64,000 nucleotides of DNA, from NCBI RefSeq assembly GCF_022811725.1, contig NZ_CP094527.1, forward strand, positions 1,674,001 to 1,738,000. The letters are read 5' to 3'. This DNA comes from Mucilaginibacter sp. SMC90 (GTDB lineage Bacteria; Bacteroidota; Bacteroidia; Sphingobacteriales; Sphingobacteriaceae). The translations under genes were made by a program, and so were the position numbers. Every line of letters begins with the position of its first letter. The first letter of the stretch is position 1. The notes below the pieces were generated by a model, which saw nothing but the letters and a program-made list of their open reading frames with translations, did not search any database and was not told the origin of the DNA. Below, piece after piece: positions 51,332 to 59,695 of the stretch.

Positions 51332-51364
51332 TTGATCTCCTGCGCCACTCTTAAATCGTACTCC

Positions 51365-52141
51365 ATGGATTATAAAGAAGACGTCCTTTTTCAAAGCTCC
51401 GGCACGATCAGTGTTCCTGAACTGGAAGAAAAATACGGTAAATTATCACCCGGTGATATTTTTTTTAAAATGGCCGAACATAAGAATTTCGAGGCCGCCA
51501 AAGCCGAGTTTGATACCTGGGAGGACGGTGACGTTTTCGACATGCAATATTTTCTGTACATAGCCTACCCGTTCGAAGAATGGTTGGATGACCCTATTGA
51601 GTGTTTTATCGCACGGGCCTTTGCGATGAAGCTTATAAGGGAATATAACAACTGGTCCCCGCCTGAACCTGAAATTGCAATGTCGCAGGATGATTTAACC
51701 TTGAGACGCCTCTCAGGTGTACTTCCACACATAGATATAGCCGGAACAGATTTTATAGTCGACTGGAAAAACCGGGAGCTACGGGAAAGCGCCAATCCCG
51801 GAAATAAACTGGATATCAACGCGATGGACTTATCCCCATCGGAGGATGGCTACCTGTCCTATTATCACTTACCGGACCATAAACGCTATGTACCCGAAGA
51901 GACGTTGACCGAATTGCCGCAAAACGTCATGTTACTCGAAATTCCTCATGAACTGGTATTGGATCCAATTGCTGTTATACAGGAACAGGGGCTGGTTACC
52001 CTGACTTTACTAAAAACATATCCTGTGCAGGATGTACTAAAGGCTAAACTCATTCCCCTTAATGAAACCTTGCTTCCGCAGGTCATCTCAGAAAACCTTT
52101 TGAAAAAAGAACAACAGTCCGAGCGTGGGATAGCCCGATAA
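51365..52141 (+). CDS. Conserved element protein of unknown function
   Basis: 258 residues from ATG 51365 (MDYKEDVLFQSSGTISVPELEEKYG); the frame opens earlier at 51332, but that part overlaps the terminator. The protein is soluble, with DLTLRRLSGVLPHIDIAGTDFIVDWKNRELRE as the most distinctive block, which resembles proteins of other Bacteroidota integrative elements. No catalytic motif seen. Confidence 0.55.
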   Translation: MDYKEDVLFQSSGTISVPELEEKYGKLSPGDIFFKMAEHKNFEAAKAEFDTWEDGDVFDMQYFLYIAYPFEEWLDDPIECFIARAFAMKLIREYNNWSPPEPEIAMSQDDLTLRRLSGVLPHIDIAGTDFIVDWKNRELRESANPGNKLDINAMDLSPSEDGYLSYYHLPDHKRYVPEETLTELPQNVMLLEIPHELVLDPIAVIQEQGLVTLTLLKTYPVQDVLKAKLIPLNETLLPQVISENLLKKEQQSERGIAR

Positions 52142-52329
52142 TAGCGTGGACGCCGTTATTTTTTTCGGCTTCCCATCCTGAAAGGAAATTCCCGAAGAAA
52201 TGTTTTTTTAGACAGCGGACGATACATTTCCGGCATCTATAGAGGATAAGAATGATCCGGGACACCGTAGTCAAAAGGAAGATCGGAAATCATAAAATTG
52301 GTCGCTGAAACCCGTAGTATCACCGGCGT

Positions 52330-52554
52330 TCAGCCGGTATGCCCTATCTTCGCCCAGAGTTCAGGGGTGCAGTCACCAACAGTCAGTTCCGGGCCGATAG
52401 CCGAATCCAGTTTAAAAGTCCCGGCCTGGTCCTTTAGTTTTGCCGGCATGTTGCCGAAATAGTCATACAATGCCCTGTCGCCCGGCGCGAGATTTTCGCG
52501 GTAAGCCTTGTCCTGATCCGATAAGGAATCTAAATAATCCATCTCGTTCTTCAT
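52330..52554 (-). CDS. Small acidic hypothetical protein
   Basis: 74 residues (MKNEMDYLDSLSDQDKAYRENL) with a C-terminal GDCTPELWAKIGHTG. No recognised domain. It is the last of three minus-strand genes spaced 9 and 14 nt apart, so they form one operon. Confidence 0.5.
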   Translation of the reverse strand: MKNEMDYLDSLSDQDKAYRENLAPGDRALYDYFGNMPAKLKDQAGTFKLDSAIGPELTVGDCTPELWAKIGHTG

Positions 52555-52563
52555 AATAATTTA

Positions 52564-53319
52564 TTACCCGTCTTTAAATAAATAGGAATGATAAGGTAAA
52601 GCAGGCAGGTAATTATTTGTTCTCAACACCTGCCTGAAATAGAAATCAAGCGCATCAAAATAAATAGCTTTTGGCTTCATAAAGCCATCGATTTCCTGTT
52701 CGCAGACCAATATCGTAAACACATACCGTGACTTGATCTCCCAATCGTCATATTTAAAACGCAAAGGCTGCGCATCAACAAAGGGCTGTAAAAGCGCGGC
52801 CGAAAGGATAGGCCCGTCTTCCGCATCTCTCAGTTCACGTTCTTCGATCCCCATCTTAAAACTGCCGTCCGGCAGGTAGATCAGCTTCTTATCTCCCCCT
52901 TCAAAATACTTAAAATCATATATAACCTTTTCAGCAAATTCGTTGATGTTACCTGCGATAACTTCGTCCAGGCCGTTCAGGTCCATGATCTGGATTTGTC
53001 GGATACCGGCTTTCAGCATTGAGGTGCAATAGTATGCTATTGACGCCCGGATGTCCGCGATGGCCGATTTTGCTTTTATGGTTTCACTGTTTACGATCAG
53101 GAAGTCGTATACCTGGGTAACCGGAAACAAAGTGTCAGGCAGGTCAAGGTCATTAATGAGCACGCTGATGCAGTTTCCGCTAAACTCAAATGCATCGCTT
53201 GCGCAGCTTGCCCGTGCCGCCTTTTGTGCAGGCGTAATCACGCTTAAAATGGTCCCGGTTGTTGTCAGAAAAATCAGGTCATCGCCGTCCTGCCTTATGA
53301 TTTCAAATTTCTTTTCCAT
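52564..53319 (-). CDS. Hypothetical protein in a three-gene element operon
   Basis: A 251-residue soluble protein (MEKKFEIIRQDGDDLIFLTTTG) without signal, membrane helix or recognised motif. It sits between two other unknown genes on the same strand. The well-balanced composition supports a real gene. Function unknown. Confidence 0.55.
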   Translation of the reverse strand: MEKKFEIIRQDGDDLIFLTTTGTILSVITPAQKAARASCASDAFEFSGNCISVLINDLDLPDTLFPVTQVYDFLIVNSETIKAKSAIADIRASIAYYCTSMLKAGIRQIQIMDLNGLDEVIAGNINEFAEKVIYDFKYFEGGDKKLIYLPDGSFKMGIEERELRDAEDGPILSAALLQPFVDAQPLRFKYDDWEIKSRYVFTILVCEQEIDGFMKPKAIYFDALDFYFRQVLRTNNYLPALPYHSYLFKDG

Positions 53320-53333
53320 GGTCTCTTTGGTGA

Positions 53334-53603
53334 TTACCCCCGCTTAATAGTTTTCAGCAACTCGTCCATCTCACGCTGGCACCCGCTGATCACTGAAGCG
53401 ACATCTTCCTGCTCGTTTACGTCTAATAAATCCCCGTCGTAAATCCAATTATCCTCCTGATCAAACAATAATCTTCCCAATGGCAACTCCGGCAGAGGCT
53501 CATAGAGGCAGTAGCTGCCGGTAGTATCCGGAACAAGCTGGATCCAGCGTCCCGACCCTGTTTTCACGCTTACTACCTTATTATCCGATAACTTGCTTCT
53601 CAT
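53334..53603 (-). CDS. Small hypothetical protein, first gene of the minus operon
   Basis: 89 residues (MRSKLSDNKVVSVKTGSGRWI) with an acidic, helical C-terminus (NEQEDVASVISGCQREMDELL). Divergent from the SOS-like module, with 90 nt between the two start codons; the palindromic operator at 53647-53664 lies between them and could affect both directions. Confidence 0.5.
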   Translation of the reverse strand: MRSKLSDNKVVSVKTGSGRWIQLVPDTTGSYCLYEPLPELPLGRLLFDQEDNWIYDGDLLDVNEQEDVASVISGCQREMDELLKTIKRG

Positions 53604-53646
53604 TTAAAACAAAGGTGAAAAAAAAATTGTAAAAGAGTGTAGTGTT

Positions 53647-53672
53647 TTGCTAAAAATATTAGCATAGTTTTG
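53647..53672 (+). promoter_or_regulatory. SOS-like palindromic operator and minus-7 element
   Basis: TTGCTAAAAATATTAGCA (53647-53664) contains the inverted repeat TGCTAA/TTAGCA and abuts TAGTTTTG (53665-53672), a TAnnTTTG minus-7 element. A related palindrome in the same place precedes the SRAP gene (56152-56175). Confidence 0.65.
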
Positions 53673-53693
53673 TAATCCCCAAATTGAAATGTT

Positions 53694-53945
53694 ATGGCAG
53701 GCGAGAAACAGGAAATCATCGACAAGCTCAGGCAGGATATCCTGACCTTGGAAGGCTTCAGGCCAGCAACAACCGGCGAGGTCAATCATATCCGCCTCGG
53801 TCCGCTCAAAGCAGCATTCCCCGATATGCGGTTGAACATGAGCTCGTTTGATCGTGCAAGATTTTGGCACTTGAAGCAGCACTTTGATCAAAACAAAGCT
53901 ATTAACAAAGACCTTCGGAAGGCTTTAAACATTATTGTACCATAA
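53694..53945 (+). CDS. Short protein resembling the N-terminus of ImuA-like proteins
   Basis: 83 residues. The first 42 (AGEKQEIIDKLRQDILTLEG, then LGPLKAAFP) resemble the start of ImuA/SulA-like proteins that partner Y-family polymerases. The remaining residues do not continue that fold. It could be a remnant after a frameshift or deletion, or a small regulator. It is the first gene after the SOS-like operator and precedes the UmuD-like gene by 18 nt. Confidence 0.4.
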   Translation: MAGEKQEIIDKLRQDILTLEGFRPATTGEVNHIRLGPLKAAFPDMRLNMSSFDRARFWHLKQHFDQNKAINKDLRKALNIIVP

Positions 53946-53963
53946 GAGAGGATAAGGAAGAGT

Positions 53964-54398
53964 ATGCTGCGGATAAAGAAACAAGCAACTAAAAGAGATG
54001 TGTTAGGCTTTCGTTTGCCGATGCTGACCCATGAAGAACCGGCACTGGACATTACCGATATTACTGTCATCGATCCGGACAACACGTATTATATGCGTAT
54101 GGGTAGCGAAGCGATGACAGGTTACCATATTCTGGAAGATCATATCTTGGTAATTGATAGGTCACTGGCACCGGTGCCTGGTTGCATAGTTGTATTTAAT
54201 CATGAAGGAGACTTTTATGTTCGGGAATATGCGCCGGAACCAAATCAACTGCTTTTAAAAGCAAATACAGCTAGAGATACGATAATTATCAGGGACGTGG
54301 ATAAATGGGAATGCTGGGGAGTAGTTATGCTGACACTTAACCCTTTACTTCAGCCGCAACAACGAACAGGGAGGTACAGCCGTGTTTGCGCATGTTGA
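53964..54398 (+). CDS. UmuD/S24-like protein lacking the catalytic dyad
   Basis: A 144-residue protein with the UmuD/LexA C-terminal fold: NTYYMRMGSEAM, DHILVIDRSLAPVPGCIVVF and GDFYVREYAPEPNQLLLKA. In active UmuD the segment reads G-D-S-M with catalytic Ser, and F-T-V-K with catalytic Lys. Here the positions are Ala50 (SEAM) and Arg87 (FYVRE). It probably cannot self-cleave. It overlaps the polymerase gene by 17 nt, as umuD overlaps umuC elsewhere. Confidence 0.8.
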   Translation: MLRIKKQATKRDVLGFRLPMLTHEEPALDITDITVIDPDNTYYMRMGSEAMTGYHILEDHILVIDRSLAPVPGCIVVFNHEGDFYVREYAPEPNQLLLKANTARDTIIIRDVDKWECWGVVMLTLNPLLQPQQRTGRYSRVCAC

Positions 54399-55635
54399 TA
54401 TCAATAATTGCTATGTAAGCTGTGAAACGCTTTTTAACCCGGTTCTAAAAGGCCGTGTGGTAGTGGTATTGTCAAACAATGATGGCTGTGTGATTGCCCG
54501 GAGCAATGAAGCTAAAGCCGTGGGTATAAAAATGGCAGATGCTGAGTTTCTTGTGCGCAAAACACTACAGGAACACAATGCTGTAATCTTCAGCAGTAAT
54601 TATGCACTCTACGCAGATATGAGCGCCAGAATGATGAATAACCTTGCGCGATATACCTATATGCTGATGGTATATAGTATTGATGAAGCTTTCCTGGCCT
54701 TAGGGAATATAAGTGGTATCGATTTAGATCAGCATGTTGCAAAGATAAGCCGTCAGGTAATGCGGGATACCGGCTTATCAATCACCGTAGGTGTAGGGCC
54801 GACTATGGCGCTGGCTAAACTGGCTAATAAGGCAGCCAAAAAGCTAAAAAGGAACTACCTGATACTCGATACTGATTCTAAGGTTGACAAGGTTGTTAAA
54901 GACTTTCCTATCGAAGATGTTTGGGGTATAGGACGTGCTTATTACGATAAATTACAGGAGTTTAATATCAGGACGGCAGAGGACTTCCGTTTGCTTAAGC
55001 CGGATTTCGTGCGTCAGCACATGACGGTACAGGGCTGGCGGCTCCACCAGGAATTATGGGGAAAGCCCTGCAATGTCATTAAAGATGTGGCTGAACGCTC
55101 CAAGGGTATCGAATCAAGTCAAAGCTTTAATACTTATCAAACCGAGCTGGAAAAGATTGAAGAAGCAGCCGCCATGCATGCAGCAACCGTGGCGGTCAAA
55201 TTGCGTCAGCAAAAAAGCATGGCGCTCACATTGACCATTTACCTGCGAACGAATAAGCATAATATTATGCATGACCAGCATTATCCAAGTATCACGGTGA
55301 AAGTACCTTTTGCGACAAACAGTACCCAGGAGCTTACTGGGATTTGTGTACAGGCACTAAGGGCTATTTGGCAACCGGGATATAATTACCTGAAGACAGG
55401 TGTAAGGGCAACAGGGATCATACCGGCAGGTGAAGTGCAGTGCAACATGTTTAATAATTACGATAACACCAAACAACAGGCATTGAGTAATCTTATCGAC
55501 GATGTTAATGCCCGTTATGGTCGTGGTGCTTTGCGGGTGGCAGCAGAAGGGTATGACAAAACCTGGAAAATGAAGCAGGAGTATCTAAGTAAGCAGTACA
55601 CGACGAACTGGAAAGACATAGTTGTTGCCAAATGA
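54382..55635 (+). CDS. umuC: Y-family DNA polymerase V catalytic subunit UmuC
   Basis: 417 residues from GTG 54382. The catalytic acids are visible: Asp6 (MFAHVDINN), and Asp101-Glu102 (YSIDEAFL). Other landmarks are VVVLSNNDGCVIARSNEAKA, the helix-hairpin-helix region DVWGIGRAYYDKL, and the C-terminal little-finger domain. It carries out error-prone translesion synthesis, here from a mobile element. It overlaps UmuD-like upstream and a 142-residue gene downstream (4 nt). Confidence 0.93.
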   Translation: MFAHVDINNCYVSCETLFNPVLKGRVVVVLSNNDGCVIARSNEAKAVGIKMADAEFLVRKTLQEHNAVIFSSNYALYADMSARMMNNLARYTYMLMVYSIDEAFLALGNISGIDLDQHVAKISRQVMRDTGLSITVGVGPTMALAKLANKAAKKLKRNYLILDTDSKVDKVVKDFPIEDVWGIGRAYYDKLQEFNIRTAEDFRLLKPDFVRQHMTVQGWRLHQELWGKPCNVIKDVAERSKGIESSQSFNTYQTELEKIEEAAAMHAATVAVKLRQQKSMALTLTIYLRTNKHNIMHDQHYPSITVKVPFATNSTQELTGICVQALRAIWQPGYNYLKTGVRATGIIPAGEVQCNMFNNYDNTKQQALSNLIDDVNARYGRGALRVAAEGYDKTWKMKQEYLSKQYTTNWKDIVVAK

Positions 55636-56060
55636 ATTACGGCACCGAAAAATTTTATGGCTTGCTAAAGCAAAAGCTGATGGATTGGGTATGGAACAAT
55701 CCGAAATTACTACACAAAATCAAAAAACGGGAGCTGGAGTTTCTGTTCGAGTTTGACCCGCAGCGAGGGCTCTCCATTGACCTGCGGCGTTTTGAACAGG
55801 ATTTTTATAAGGCCACTTTTTACCCACCCGATGAGAAGAAGCAGCATATTGATGAATTTGTACGCAAGGTTTGTAAGGTGATCCACCAAAACATGACTAG
55901 TTCGGGGCGGAATGATCTCACCATTACCATCACGGTTAGGCACATGATCTCGGAGGTTAGCCATTGGCATACGTTCTTTATAAGTGAAACCTTTAATACG
56001 GATAAGGTTATACCGCTTGCTAAGAAAGAAACGGATTGGCATTATAAGCTTAGTAAATAG
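55632..56060 (+). CDS. Hypothetical protein coupled to umuC
   Basis: 142 residues, ATGA overlap with umuC. Soluble and basic-aromatic (KLMDWVWNNPKLLHKIKKRELEF). No recognised domain. The coupling suggests a role with the polymerase. It is followed by a gap of about 130 nt with the second SOS-like operator. Confidence 0.5.
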   Translation: MNYGTEKFYGLLKQKLMDWVWNNPKLLHKIKKRELEFLFEFDPQRGLSIDLRRFEQDFYKATFYPPDEKKQHIDEFVRKVCKVIHQNMTSSGRNDLTITITVRHMISEVSHWHTFFISETFNTDKVIPLAKKETDWHYKLSK

Positions 56061-56151
56061 GTACTGCGCTCCTTAGTTACTGGCGTGCTTTCGCATGGCG
56101 ACGATGCCACAGGTAACGGATATGATCGTTTGAGTTAAATTATTAAGTTAA

Positions 56152-56175
56152 TTGCTAAAATATTTAGTATTTTTG
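56152..56175 (+). promoter_or_regulatory. SOS-like palindromic operator before the SRAP gene
   Basis: TTGCTAAAATATTTAGTA (56152-56169) matches the 53647 operator at 14 of 18 positions, including the TGCTAA arm. It overlaps TATTTTTG (56168-56175), a minus-7 element, so the repressor would block the promoter directly. Confidence 0.65.
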
Positions 56176-56192
56176 ATCGTTATTTATTGATT

Positions 56193-56804
56193 ATGTGTGG
56201 ACACGTAGAAATAGGCGAACAAAAAGATTTGAAGATCATTAAGCGTGATGGTAGCGCTTACAATGTAAAATCAAATACTTCAGGTAACCCGGGCAGCATG
56301 CTTCCTGTGGTTACCGATGCAATACCTAACAAGGTACAGCAGTATAGATGGGGATTATTGTCGTTAGATGATAATCGAATGCACAGCAAGAATAAACACG
56401 CCCGCATTGAATCTCTGTTTTTAGTACCGCTTTGGAAAGAATTAATCGGTCGGCATCATTGTGCTGTACGTATTCAGGCATTCTTTGAGTATAACCCGGA
56501 ACATCAGAAAACTTATAAGATTGAACGCGTGGACGGTCAGCCGTTTTATATTGCCGGGCTATGGGATATTTGGATGGATATTAAAACAAACATTCTAATT
56601 CCCAATTTTGCAATGATCACCGTACCACCAAATTCTGCAATGTCGAATATACACGATCGTATGCCTGCCATTTTAGAGCGCAAAGATGTGAAGCTATGGA
56701 TTAATCGCAACCTGACCGGCGCGGAGCGGGTGAATTATTTGCGTATCAACCGTTGTCCTGCGGAAAACCTAAAGATCAGCGTATACAAAGATCATCGAGT
56801 TTAA
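56193..56804 (+). CDS. SRAP/HMCES-family abasic-site DNA-protein crosslink protein (YedK-like)
   Basis: ATG 56193 places Cys at position 2 (MCGHVEIGEQ), the nucleophile exposed after Met removal in SRAP proteins; the frame from 56187 would hide it. Other SRAP features are YRWGLLSL, HARIES, FFEYNPEHQ with the conserved Glu, FYIAGLWDIW and IHDRMPAIL with His154. SRAP proteins trap abasic sites in single-stranded DNA. The operator shared with the umuDC genes indicates co-induction after DNA damage. Confidence 0.9.
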   Translation: MCGHVEIGEQKDLKIIKRDGSAYNVKSNTSGNPGSMLPVVTDAIPNKVQQYRWGLLSLDDNRMHSKNKHARIESLFLVPLWKELIGRHHCAVRIQAFFEYNPEHQKTYKIERVDGQPFYIAGLWDIWMDIKTNILIPNFAMITVPPNSAMSNIHDRMPAILERKDVKLWINRNLTGAERVNYLRINRCPAENLKISVYKDHRV

Positions 56805-56907
56805 TAGCTATACGCTCCTAAGAAAGCTGCACAACTATCTCGTAAACAGGTTGATTGGCTTTGAATTGTCAAATCAATTGATCAGGTTATAACCAACCTG
56901 AACAATC

Positions 56908-57054
56908 ATGAAAAAACCTCTCGTTATTCTATTCCTGGCTGCTGGAACTCTTATGAGTACAACCAACTTTAATCCTTCTACGCCATCAATAAACAAAACT
57001 TTGCTACCTGTAAAGTTGAAAATCCTTGTCGAGCTTGCAAAAACTGATCATTGA
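56908..57054 (+). CDS. Possible short secreted peptide (low support)
   Basis: 48 codons from ATG 56908 with a signal-like start (MKKPLVILFLAAGTLMS) and a short polar tail. It may be the beginning of a larger exported protein whose remainder was lost, because histidine-kinase remnant sequence starts in another frame right at its end. Confidence 0.3.
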   Translation: MKKPLVILFLAAGTLMSTTNFNPSTPSINKTLLPVKLKILVELAKTDH

Positions 57055-57124
57055 AAAGCATGGCGGCGAGATAGGTGCTAAAAACGTATTGGGTGAAGCA
57101 GCACCTTTTGGTTTACCCTGCCTG
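57035..57124 (+). pseudogene. Remnant of a histidine kinase C-terminus
   Basis: The frame reads LQKLIIEKHGGEIGAKNVLG followed by EAAPFGLP, which matches the G2-box end of HATPase domains. Compare IIEKHGGEIGVESTVGQG in the intact kinase at 57615-59579. Nothing else of a kinase is present, so this is a decayed fragment in opposite orientation to that kinase. Confidence 0.6.
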
Positions 57125-57130
57125 CCTGAT

Positions 57131-57562
57131 TTAATCTTTTTTGGCTTCGCGGTGCAAGTTTTCCAGGTCGGTGTTTTTTTTCATTTGTTCCAGTTCGACA
57201 TCCGGCTCGTCAACACCCAGTTTTTTTTGAATGACCTCCAGCATATGAAGGATTTTGGTGATCTCGCTTTCCGCGCGGACATTGATCTCAAATTCCACTG
57301 CCTCTCGCACTTTTTCTATTTGCCGCTGTCGGTGCTGGCTGATCAGTACGGTAACGGAAAGAAAGATCGCAAAGATGGAGACCCCCAGCTCCAGGCCGCC
57401 AAAAGGATAATGTTCGATCGGCTGCAGTCCGAGCAGGCCCGCATTCCAAAGAAAATACAGCAGAATAAAAGCAAAGCAAGCGCCTAAAAAACGCAGGCTG
57501 CCCAACAGGTCGGTGATGTGCGCACTTAGCCGGTCCTGGGGTGAGATTGTAGATTTTTTCAT
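57131..57562 (-). CDS. DUF1003-family membrane protein
   Basis: 143 residues with two membrane helices (FLGACFAFILLYFLWNAG and LELGVSIFAIFLSVTVLIS) and a C-terminal coiled coil (about 82-135). Matches the DUF1003 layout, S-x-x-F/L-x(10)-W-N then Y-P-F-x-x-L-x. Function unknown. It is downstream of the PAS kinase on the same strand. Confidence 0.82.
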   Translation of the reverse strand: MKKSTISPQDRLSAHITDLLGSLRFLGACFAFILLYFLWNAGLLGLQPIEHYPFGGLELGVSIFAIFLSVTVLISQHRQRQIEKVREAVEFEINVRAESEITKILHMLEVIQKKLGVDEPDVELEQMKKNTDLENLHREAKKD

Positions 57563-57614
57563 GGTCGTCGATTTGATACGCTAAAGCAAATAAATACCAT
57601 GCCGCAATTGTTGC

Positions 57615-59579
57615 TTATAGCGGCAACGTGAACCAAAAGCTGCTACCTTGACCCACGGTACTTTCTACGCCGATCTCCCCGCCATGCTTTTCAATGATCT
57701 CGGCGCAAATGTATAAACCGAGACCCAGGCCGGAAAGCTCACCACCGCTGCGGTCGGCCTGGTAATAGCGTTCAAAAATATGGCTGGTCTGGTCAGCGGG
57801 GATGCCCGGTCCCTGGTCGGTCACGGTTATTTTAACCGCTTTAATTTGCCGTTCGACATTGATGATGATCCGGCGGGATTGCGGGGCGTATTTGACCGCG
57901 TTATTTAGCAGGTTAACCAATACCTGGTCGATTTGCTGTTCATCTGCGGTAATTTGCATTTCCAGGTCACCTTGCCGGATAATTTCATGGCTGCCCGCTG
58001 ATAAAATATGTTGGCAACAATCCTGGAGCAACGCACTAATAGGAAAAGTGGTTTTATTGACCAGAAAACGTCCCTGGCTAATACGGTTGCTATTAAGTAA
58101 ACTAGTGATCAGGTCGCTGAGTTTATTTAAACTCCGGTTGGCCTGTGCCAATAATTTGGCCAGTACCTCCGGTGTGATATTGCCCTGCATGCGGTCCAGC
58201 AATTGCAAGGCGGCTTTCAGGGACGTGACCGGCGTACGTAGTTCATGACTGGCCACGCTGATAAAATCTTCCTTTTGCTGTAATAGTTTACGCCGGGCGG
58301 TTACATCTGTAAAGCTGATGATTCCCCCGTTGATCTGCCCCTCCAGGCCAGTCAGCGGTGCGGCATTGACGGAAATGAAGATCTTTTCCCCGTCCGGCCA
58401 AACAATACCGATCTCCTGGTCGAATACCGCCAGACCGGTTCGCATGACTACGTACATCGGGTGCTCTTCACGGGGCAGCGGCGTACCGTCGATGCGTTCG
58501 TTATGCCATTTGGTGTCGTTATAAGTGCGGTCATGAAATTGTTCTTCGGAAATACCCATGATCTGCTGCGCCATTGTGTTGGCATAGGTAGGCTGGCCGG
58601 AAGCGTTGACAATCACTACGCCTTCCGCCATCGTATCTAGAATGCTTTGCAAACGTTGTTCGTTGGCTTCCAGATTTTTCCTTGCTAAAACTTGTGCGGT
58701 CACTTCAACGGCTACATCCATCACCCCAATTATCTTTCCCTTCTCCAGCAACGGACGATAGCTGAAATTGAAATAACGGGTTTCGATAACGCCGTTGGTC
58801 ATGATCGGGACCGGCTCTTCGTTACCGTCGGATGCTTCACCAGTTTGGAAGACGTGGAACAACTGATCGACCGCCGGCGCGCCTTTGATCTCCGGTAAAC
58901 CTTCGAGCAGGGGTTTGCCTATAATGGAAGCATCATGACCCAGGATCTCCAGCATGGCCAGGTTGACCAGGTCGATCACCATATCCGGCCCGCGGAATAC
59001 CAATATCGCTACGGGCGCCTGTTCCACCAGCCGCTTGAAATCCGTTTCGGATTCCTGCAATCGCAGGTTCAGTAAATGAATATTTTTATTGGAAAGAAGT
59101 AGTTCGCTGTTTAATAGCGATAAGTCTGTGTTCGCAGTTTGCATTTCGCGATTAGCGCCAGTCAACCGGTCATTTAATGCACCGATCTCGTTCCGAGCCC
59201 TGGCCTGCAGGGTATTTTCGACCACCCAGACCGCGATCTTCACGACCTTACCCGAATCATCTTTGATAGGATTATAAACAAAGGTTACGACCACCTGCTC
59301 TTCGCTGCCATGACGGATCAAGACCATTTCTACCTCGTTGGCATGATAGGCCTCACCTGTCAGCGCTACGTTTTTCAAGGCATCCTCATACAGTTCCCGA
59401 ACCTCGGCAAAGGGTTCCCAGTAGAACTTACCGATGATCGCTTCCCTGGGCTTTCCCGCTACTTCCAGGAATTTATCATTCAGCAGCTCGGTAACCATCG
59501 TCTTGGCATCCAGCAGGCAAATGCCGATGGGTGCCTGCAGCACCATATTTTGAAGGTTTTGGAATTCGGTTGGGTGCAT
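57615..59579 (-). CDS. Multi-PAS hybrid-type sensor histidine kinase
   Basis: A 654-residue soluble kinase. Three PAS domains are visible (starting about residues 6, 180 and 307; for example VTELLNDKFLEVAGKPREAIIGKFYWEP, and MVIDLVNLAMLEILG), with a coiled coil between the first two. HisKA follows with the phospho-acceptor in FISVASHELRTPVTSLKAAL, then HATPase with LLNNAVKYAP (N), DQGPGIP (G1) and GLGLGLYIC (G2). No membrane helices, so it senses a cytoplasmic signal. The response regulator at 59696 lies upstream on the same strand. TAACTTTG at 59604-59611 (minus strand) is a possible minus-7. Confidence 0.92.
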   Translation of the reverse strand: MHPTEFQNLQNMVLQAPIGICLLDAKTMVTELLNDKFLEVAGKPREAIIGKFYWEPFAEVRELYEDALKNVALTGEAYHANEVEMVLIRHGSEEQVVVTFVYNPIKDDSGKVVKIAVWVVENTLQARARNEIGALNDRLTGANREMQTANTDLSLLNSELLLSNKNIHLLNLRLQESETDFKRLVEQAPVAILVFRGPDMVIDLVNLAMLEILGHDASIIGKPLLEGLPEIKGAPAVDQLFHVFQTGEASDGNEEPVPIMTNGVIETRYFNFSYRPLLEKGKIIGVMDVAVEVTAQVLARKNLEANEQRLQSILDTMAEGVVIVNASGQPTYANTMAQQIMGISEEQFHDRTYNDTKWHNERIDGTPLPREEHPMYVVMRTGLAVFDQEIGIVWPDGEKIFISVNAAPLTGLEGQINGGIISFTDVTARRKLLQQKEDFISVASHELRTPVTSLKAALQLLDRMQGNITPEVLAKLLAQANRSLNKLSDLITSLLNSNRISQGRFLVNKTTFPISALLQDCCQHILSAGSHEIIRQGDLEMQITADEQQIDQVLVNLLNNAVKYAPQSRRIIINVERQIKAVKITVTDQGPGIPADQTSHIFERYYQADRSGGELSGLGLGLYICAEIIEKHGGEIGVESTVGQGSSFWFTLPL

Positions 59580-59695
59580 TCAGAACTTTGCTTGGGGTAC
59601 CCTCAAAGTTAAAAAAATCTATTAAAAGTAGAATGCCTGCGTTATTTATTTGACCTGTTTTCGTCCGGTAACGAATCATTGCCTTAAAAACAGGG

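Noticed and set aside
57026..57487. 153-residue plus-strand ORF
   Set aside because: Apart from the kinase remnant at its start it is antisense to the DUF1003 gene.
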